Source: JBLMZH01 sp050258715
GTDB lineage: Bacteria > Patescibacteriota > Doudnabacteria > UBA920 > O2-02-FULL-48-8
DNA length: 52,504 bases
Direction of reading: 5' to 3'
Assembly (NCBI GenBank): GCA_050258715.1
Contig: JBLMZH010000016.1
Span: 1-52,504 of the forward strand
A program made the position numbers and the translations under genes. The notes below the pieces were generated by a model. That model was given only the letters and a program-made list of their open reading frames with translations, was not told where the DNA came from and did not search any database. This document shows positions 48,601-52,504 of the stretch, piece after piece (within the stretch, counting starts at the first letter, position 1; the number at the start of each line of letters is the position of its first letter).

Positions 48601-49863
48601 TTAGGCCTGAGACTCGATGACTTCGTCGGCGATGTCGTCGCGGTAGTAGGCCCCTATAAACGAGATGCCCCGAACGGCCTCCAAAGCCCGGACTTTGGCA
48701 GAGACATAGGTCTCGCCCTTGCCCACGGCGGTCAGGACCCGGCCTCCGGAGTTGACCAGGACGTTGTCGCGAAACTCGGTGCCGGCCTGGAACACGAGGT
48801 ATTCCTCGGCCTCCTCGGGGAGTCCGAGAATCATGGAGCCGGTCTCGGGAGTTCCCGGATAGCCTCGGGAAGACATGACGATTCCAACCGTCTTGTCCTT
48901 CGAAACCGGCCAGCGCTTCCCGAGCTTTTGAAGCGAGCCGGCTTTTGTCGTGGCTATAAGCAGCGGCAAGAGCTTGAAGTCGAACAGCGGCATCATGAGC
49001 TGGGTCTCGGGATCGCCGAAGCGGCAGTTGATCTCGATGACCACCGGTCCCTTGTCCGTGATCATGAGCTGGAAATAGAGCACGCCCTTGTACTGCCGCC
49101 CGATCCCGGCCATGGTCCTGATCGTGGGCTCCACGATCTGGTCGTCGATGGTCTGCTTGAGCTCGGAAGTCAGCAGAGGATGGGGCGAAAAGCCGCCCAT
49201 CCCGCCGGTGTTCGGGCCGCCGCGGTAGAGCGGCTTGTAGTCCTGGGCTGATCCTAAGAACGCGAAGTCCTCCCCGTCCGTTAAGACGAAGTAGGACATC
49301 TCCGGGCCGACAGCCATCCTCTGAATCAGCCAGGTTTCTTCGGCTTCCAGCTTTTCCAGCCTGGCCATGGCCGGCAGGAAGTCTTCCCCGCTCTTGATGA
49401 CCTCAGCACCCTTGCCCGAAGCCAGCCCGCTCTTCTTGATCACGAACGGCGGCTTCATGGCGGAAGCAGTACCCTTCATGGCCCCGAAGCTTTGGAAGTA
49501 AGTGGTCTTGGGAATGGCCACTCCCGCGCTCTCGAGCAGGTGGCAGCAGAACTCCTTGCTGGTCTCGATCTCGGCCGCGGCCTTGGTCGGGCCGAAGACC
49601 GGCAAGCGATGCTTGTTGAAGTGATCAACAATACCGTTGGCCAAGGGGGCTTCGGGGCCGACGATTGTGAAGTCGATGTTGGCCACGACAGCCACGCTAG
49701 CCAGCGCGACATTGTCCTTGAGGAGAATGGCACCTCCAAGGCAGGTTCCAACCTCCGCAATACCCGGATTGCCCGGGATGGCGAATATCTCGTGCCCTTC
49801 CTGCCTGAGCTTCCAGGCGATCGCGTGTTCGCGCCCGCCGCCGCCTAAGATCAGCACTCTCAT
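48601..49863 (-). CDS. purD: Phosphoribosylamine-glycine ligase (PurD, GARS)
   Basis: 420 residues, normal length. ATP-grasp enzyme forming glycinamide ribonucleotide in de novo purine synthesis (step 2). Seen: RVLILGGGGREHAIAWKL (about 2-19), TIVGPEAPLANGIVDHF (about 67-83), KEFCCHLLESAGVAIPKT (about 106-123), SGLASGKGAEVI (about 144-155), GGMGGFSPHPL (about 220-230), VIEINCRFGDPETQLMMPL (about 273-291). AAGGAGTTCGC precedes the ATG. It is cotranscribed with a PurN-like gene 37 nt upstream. No other purine-pathway gene is present here; this is unusual because most members of this group lack the pathway. Confidence 0.95.
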   Translation of the reverse strand: MRVLILGGGGREHAIAWKLRQEGHEIFAIPGNPGIAEVGTCLGGAILLKDNVALASVAVVANIDFTIVGPEAPLANGIVDHFNKHRLPVFGPTKAAAEIETSKEFCCHLLESAGVAIPKTTYFQSFGAMKGTASAMKPPFVIKKSGLASGKGAEVIKSGEDFLPAMARLEKLEAEETWLIQRMAVGPEMSYFVLTDGEDFAFLGSAQDYKPLYRGGPNTGGMGGFSPHPLLTSELKQTIDDQIVEPTIRTMAGIGRQYKGVLYFQLMITDKGPVVIEINCRFGDPETQLMMPLFDFKLLPLLIATTKAGSLQKLGKRWPVSKDKTVGIVMSSRGYPGTPETGSMILGLPEEAEEYLVFQAGTEFRDNVLVNSGGRVLTAVGKGETYVSAKVRALEAVRGISFIGAYYRDDIADEVIESQA

Positions 49864-49900
49864 GCGAACTCCTTTGTCTGTTCAGCTGCCGTCTGTTCGT

Positions 49901-50641
49901 TCAGCCTTGCGGGAAGTTTCTAATGCCGTGGGCTTTGGAATAGGCCAGAACCGGATCCTCCCAGGAATGCACGAGGTTGTCGTTTTCGAATACGACTTCC
50001 GCCACCCGATTCTGGGAAAAATCATCGATGGCTTCGATCTGGACCTCATGTTCGACAGGCAAAACGCGGGCCTGCAAAGTCGGGACTTCATCCGTGGAAT
50101 AGATCGGGACCCGCCTCATCTTGATGACAGTGCCCTGGTCAAAGTCCTTGGCGACGCGCTGGCTCACCGCCTCGGTCCAGAAGTTGCGCTGGGTGACGCC
50201 TACGAAGTTGAGCCGCGCGGAATGAACGCGGCGGCCGTACATGCCCTTGCCGCCGAAATCCCGATGGTCGGGGCGAAGCGGCCCCGGATGCTGGTTGATC
50301 ATCATGTTGCCGTATTTTTCGATGATCGTTGAAGGAGTCAGCGGCAGCCAGCCGAGTTGGGCAACGAAATCGACTTCGTGGCAGCGAAGCCAGGATCTCA
50401 GAGCCTGCCCGAAAGCTTCCCGACATCCCCCGTACCAACGGGGGTCGGTTACGATGACTTTTGAGGGCGGCAGGCCTTCTACCAAGGCCTTTTCGATTCC
50501 CCCTGCCAAGACGTTGCTCGCGATCACGCACACGACTTCCGCGTAAGCAAGCTGTCCAGACTTGCAGGCCTGAATGACCTTCTGCATGGTTGTGCCGCCG
50601 CCTGAAATGAGCGCGGCGATCCTCATCTTGTTTCCTCTCAC
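49901..50641 (-). CDS. PurN-like formyltransferase
   Basis: 246 residues from GTG 50641 (perfect AAGGAGG site, 5 nt spacing); ATG 50626 is the alternative. Formyl-transferase N-terminal domain: RIAALISGGGTTMQKVIQACKSGQ (about 6-30), VVCVIASNVLAGG, then the active-site motif MMINQHPGPLRPD (Asn and His as in PurN NxH, about residues 114-126) and DFDQGTVIKM with the catalytic Asp (about 166-170). The loop between, HRDFGGKGMYGRRVHSARLNFVGVTQRNFW, is longer than usual, and the C-terminal third (DEVPTLQARVLPVEHEVQIEAIDDF...) differs from standard PurN. It would formylate GAR made by PurD using 10-formyl-THF. Its mRNA leader has an attenuator-like hairpin. Confidence 0.85.
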   Translation of the reverse strand: MRGNKMRIAALISGGGTTMQKVIQACKSGQLAYAEVVCVIASNVLAGGIEKALVEGLPPSKVIVTDPRWYGGCREAFGQALRSWLRCHEVDFVAQLGWLPLTPSTIIEKYGNMMINQHPGPLRPDHRDFGGKGMYGRRVHSARLNFVGVTQRNFWTEAVSQRVAKDFDQGTVIKMRRVPIYSTDEVPTLQARVLPVEHEVQIEAIDDFSQNRVAEVVFENDNLVHSWEDPVLAYSKAHGIRNFPQG

Positions 50642-50660
50642 GTTATCCTCCTTATCAAAC

Positions 50661-50683
50661 AAAAAGATCACTAGTCCGTGATC
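50661..50683 (-). promoter_or_regulatory. Attenuator-like hairpin in the purN leader
   Basis: 6-bp stem GATCAC (50683-50678) with GTGATC (50671-50666) followed by TTTTTGTTTG, about 22 nt before the SD. A weak terminator, or an operator palindrome. Confidence 0.4.
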
Positions 50684-50687
50684 CAAT

Positions 50688-50717
50688 ATAGTAGCATTTC
50701 AGGGGAGAATTTAGCAA
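50688..50717 (-). promoter_or_regulatory. Promoter of purN-purD
   Basis: TTGCTA (50717-50712) and TACTAT (50693-50688), spacer 18 nt. Confidence 0.55.
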
Positions 50718-50729
50718 ACATGGGGAAGC

Positions 50730-50838
50730 TCGAAATTCTAAGCTCTAAACTCTAAACAAGCTCAAAATTCAAATGCTCAAATGTTCAAAAAAATACATTT
50801 GTTGTTTAGAACTTAGGGTTTAGGATTTAGGATTTAAA
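50730..50838. repeat. AT-rich repeat block, copy 3
   Basis: Words such as AAATTCTAAGCTCTAAACTCTAAAC, read in two parts, TTCAAATGCTCAAATGTTCAA and ACTTAGGGTTTAGGATTTAGG occur; the right part is roughly complementary to the left (CTCTAAACT / AGTTTAGAG-type). The style matches the blocks around the 82-aa ORF at 29.3 kb. It lies between the terminator of the EamA-like gene and the purN promoter. Confidence 0.6.
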
Positions 50839-50874
50839 AAAGGCCGCAGCGGGTTTGAAACCACGCTGCAGCCA
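50838..50874 (-). terminator. Terminator of the 133-aa membrane-protein gene
   Basis: 10-bp GC stem (GGCTGCAGCG with CGCTGCGGCC, one G-T pair) around a 12-nt loop, then TTTTTT on the minus strand. Confidence 0.85.
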
Positions 50875-50902
50875 GCGAATGCGAATGACATTCGAAAAGA
50901 TG

Positions 50903-51304
50903 CTACCAACTCAGGAGAATTGCCGCAACGATAGCGGCCAGGAAACCAGCGGCCTTGGTGACCGTCAACCCCGTCATCACAACCTGGTAGATCGCCGGGA
51001 TTGCGACCTGGACAACGATCATGAGCACAAAGAGCGTGCCGACGTTCTGCGGAATGGCTTTCGCCAGCATTCCGTTGAATTGCAGAACGCCGACCGCGGC
51101 CACGACACCCGCTCCGATCGCCATTACCCAATTTGCATCGAGTGTCGCCACGCCGCCCTTGAGAGCAAACGGTACGACGAAGAGGAAGACAACTCCGCTG
51201 AACACGGCAGAGGACACGCTGCCAGGCAGGCCGCTCCTATTCATAAGCAGCGGCCAGATCCCGAAGAACACTCCTGCCAGAAGCGCCTTGATCTGAAGTT
51301 CCAT
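50903..51304 (-). CDS. EamA-like half-size membrane protein, copy 2
   Basis: 133 residues, about five helices. Pattern KALLAGVFFGIWPLLMNRSGLPGSVSSAVFSGVVFLFVVPFAL, LDANWVMAIGAGVVAAVGVLQFNGMLAKAIPQNVGTLFVLMIVVQVAIPAIYQV and KAAGFLAAIVAAILLSW fits a single-repeat DMT/EamA transporter like the one at 36.5 kb. AAAGGAACCCGGAC supplies an SD. A strong hairpin terminator for the previous gene sits directly upstream of its SD. No substrate is evident. Confidence 0.75.
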   Translation of the reverse strand: MELQIKALLAGVFFGIWPLLMNRSGLPGSVSSAVFSGVVFLFVVPFALKGGVATLDANWVMAIGAGVVAAVGVLQFNGMLAKAIPQNVGTLFVLMIVVQVAIPAIYQVVMTGLTVTKAAGFLAAIVAAILLSW

Positions 51305-51318
51305 GTCCGGGTTCCTTT

Positions 51319-51354
51319 CAAAAAAAGGCAGGCGGAGAAAGTTCCCCGCCTGCT
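51319..51354 (-). terminator. Terminator of the 224-aa secreted-protein gene
   Basis: 11-bp stem GCAGGCGGGGA / TCTCCGCCTGC (one G-T pair), then CTTTTTTTG on the minus strand. It lies only 15 nt before the next gene's start region. Confidence 0.85.
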
Positions 51355-51376
51355 CCTTGTGGTCAGCAACCTTCCG

Positions 51377-52051
51377 TCACTTCGACCAGGATGCTCCGAC
51401 AAAGAACATCCACTTGCCGGTGTTGCCGTTGTAGGTCGTGCTCCCGCTGACGCTGATGTTCCGCATGACCTTGGCCGTGTACTTGAGCCCAGGCAGATCA
51501 TTGGCCGGTTCGTCCAGAAACCACAGCCGGGCGTAGGTCAGGCCGACCGGGCCCACGGACAACTCGAAGCTCGAGATGTAGCCGACGAACATCTTTTGGG
51601 TGTTCTCCGGCTTGCCGTCGTTCTCGAACCTCCAGGACTTTGGCTCCCAGGCGAAGAAGCACGGCCACTGCAGAGTGCTGGCCGCTACTCTTTGCCCGCC
51701 TAAGTGCCCGAGCGAAACTTCGGCAGTGCCGTATGGCCCGATCCAAGGCGAACCCTGGAAGTGCCCGGCCGATCCGCCGATTGCGGCTGAATACCGGCTG
51801 TTCCCCAGCTTCTTGCCGACGACGACCCAGGCCTGCTCCTGCTGGGCAGTCACCTCGACGAAGGTCCTTTTCTCGTTGGTGAGCTGAAGCGTGCCGACCA
51901 GTCCGCTGGAAACCGCGTCCTCTCCGGAACCCGCCGAAACGAATGACACCTGGAAGCCCTTGGGCTTCTCTTCCTCTTCCTGCGCGAAGACCGACGGAAC
52001 GAAGAGGAAAAACAGTGCAACGAGTGCGACGAAACGATTTCGAAATAGCAT
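51377..52051 (-). CDS. Secreted hypothetical protein
   Basis: 224 residues with signal peptide MLFRNRFVALVALFFLFVPSVFA. The mature part is beta-rich (FQVSFVSAGSGEDAVSSGLVGTLQLTNEKRTFVEVTAQQEQAWVVVGKKLG, WIGPYGTAEVSLGH, VGLTYARLWFLDEPAN, ISVSGSTTYNGNTGKWMFFVGASW), with alternate hydrophobic residues and a final aromatic residue. This recalls outer-membrane-barrel-like sequences, which would be odd in a monoderm; it may instead be a secreted beta-sandwich. Consensus promoter TTGACA-17-TATAAT, a TGTGC/GCACA hairpin in the leader, and AAGGAGG SD: likely well expressed. Confidence 0.7.
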   Translation of the reverse strand: MLFRNRFVALVALFFLFVPSVFAQEEEEKPKGFQVSFVSAGSGEDAVSSGLVGTLQLTNEKRTFVEVTAQQEQAWVVVGKKLGNSRYSAAIGGSAGHFQGSPWIGPYGTAEVSLGHLGGQRVAASTLQWPCFFAWEPKSWRFENDGKPENTQKMFVGYISSFELSVGPVGLTYARLWFLDEPANDLPGLKYTAKVMRNISVSGSTTYNGNTGKWMFFVGASWSK

Positions 52052-52123
52052 CGCAATCCTCCTTAAGACTGCTCTAGCAGAATCTATACTGGCAGAAATG
52101 TGCTATCTGGCACAGAATAAAAA

Positions 52124-52152
52124 ATTATACTACAAATCCTAAGCGCTGTCAA
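52124..52152 (-). promoter_or_regulatory. Consensus promoter of the 224-aa secreted protein
   Basis: TTGACA (52152-52147) and TATAAT (52129-52124), 17-nt spacer: perfect sigma70 consensus. A hairpin TGTGC/GCACA follows in the leader. Confidence 0.85.
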
Positions 52153-52190
52153 TGCTGTTCCGAATCAGCAAAAAGGCGAAAATTTACAAA

Positions 52191-52222
52191 ACAAAAGGAC
52201 GGCCGAATAAGTTTCGGTCGCC
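52191..52222 (-). terminator. Terminator of the 60-aa ORF
   Basis: GGGCGACCGAA pairs with TTCGGCCGTCC with two mismatches, then TTTTGTTTTG. Confidence 0.7.
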
Positions 52223-52243
52223 CTTGTTAGCGTCGGTCTTGGG

Positions 52244-52426
52244 CTAGACGGTCGCACGTCCGATCTGCTTCAGCCGCCGGTCGATCAACATGATCTCGAG
52301 CTTCTTGGCAGGCTCAGTCAGCAGGTCAGTGCTTTGGATCCTCTCCCTTTCGTCCAGCAGCTGGCGGGCTGAACAGCACTCTACCCGCAAAGTGTAGAAA
52401 GGAACCGGCCGTGTCTGTTCAGGCAT
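52244..52426 (-). CDS. Small hypothetical protein
   Basis: 60 residues from ATG 52426; ATG at 52429 and 52438 are alternatives. The choice rests on a GGAGGGG site just upstream. The chain is charged and mostly helical, with PVPFYTLRVECCSARQLLDERERIQSTDLLTEPAKKLEIMLIDRRLKQIGRATV; a Cys pair (about residues 17-18) is the only feature. Family not recognised. Own terminator. Confidence 0.55.
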   Translation of the reverse strand: MPEQTRPVPFYTLRVECCSARQLLDERERIQSTDLLTEPAKKLEIMLIDRRLKQIGRATV

Positions 52427-52504
52427 CATCCCCTCCATTGCCGAAAGTGTAACACTGCCCGGGCTAAAGAGAAAGGCCGGCGCACGCGAACGAGGACGCC
52501 CGCC

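Overview
The window looks like a chromosome fragment of a Patescibacteria/CPR bacterium. This is inferred from gene content and style: compact informational genes, few Shine-Dalgarno (SD) sites in front of the core genes, an IleRS with the GIHH-type signature, many cell-surface and pilin-like proteins, and almost no biosynthetic genes. No 16S rRNA or other formal marker is present, so rank below phylum is not claimed. No CRISPR array, rRNA operon, prophage or transposase gene was seen.

Layout. 1-3379: 5' part of a giant secreted SBBP/delta-60 beta-propeller-type protein that runs off the left edge. 3.5-9.0 kb: single small genes (response regulator, anchored protein, GIY-YIG nuclease, wHTH-like protein, metallophosphoesterase with a PAP2 phosphatase, ZIP transporter) with tRNA-His and tRNA-Arg. 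9.0-24.2 kb: informational core: rsmA, a UvrD/PcrA helicase, a LysM-M23 peptidase, a DUF11-type surface protein, recO, ileS, argS, smpB, tmRNA, and infC-rpmI-rplT. 24.3-30.7 kb: O-antigen-ligase/TPR membrane protein, a 1-kb non-coding stretch, a Y-family polymerase with a small partner ORF bracketed by AT-rich repeats, and two small envelope proteins. 30.8-34.1 kb: three tandem GT4 glycosyltransferases. 34.3-40.6 kb: lipoprotein, PCD-like protein, TspO, cupin, EamA half-transporter, then an esterase/MprF-like synthase/flippase-like operon. 40.7-48.4 kb: exported-protein cluster (pilin, Ig-like protein with a pilin-like tail, lamin-tail protein, two cupredoxins). 48.6-52.5 kb: a purN-like/purD pair, a small membrane protein, a secreted protein and a short ORF, most with strong SD sites and their own terminators.

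The most notable items are: (i) an ileS leader containing a textbook T-box acceptor-binding element (bulge UGGUACC between two perfect 6-bp stems) behind a sigma70-like promoter; (ii) a T-box-like/attenuator leader upstream of argS; (iii) an IleRS that carries a complete histidine-phosphatase domain between the two halves of its CxxC...CxxC zinc site; (iv) a tmRNA with a predicted 21-codon tag reading frame; (v) several genes that appear to start at AUA/AUU/AUC; (vi) an MprF-like synthase in one operon with an esterase and a second flippase-like protein; (vii) an orphan purN-like/purD operon.

Genes fall into two translation-start styles. Most core genes have no SD, and at least two seem to be leaderless. 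A minority (72-aa ORF at 5.7 kb, lipoprotein at 34.3 kb, HhH-like protein at 46.5 kb, and most genes beyond 48.6 kb) have near-perfect SD sequences and individual promoters and terminators.
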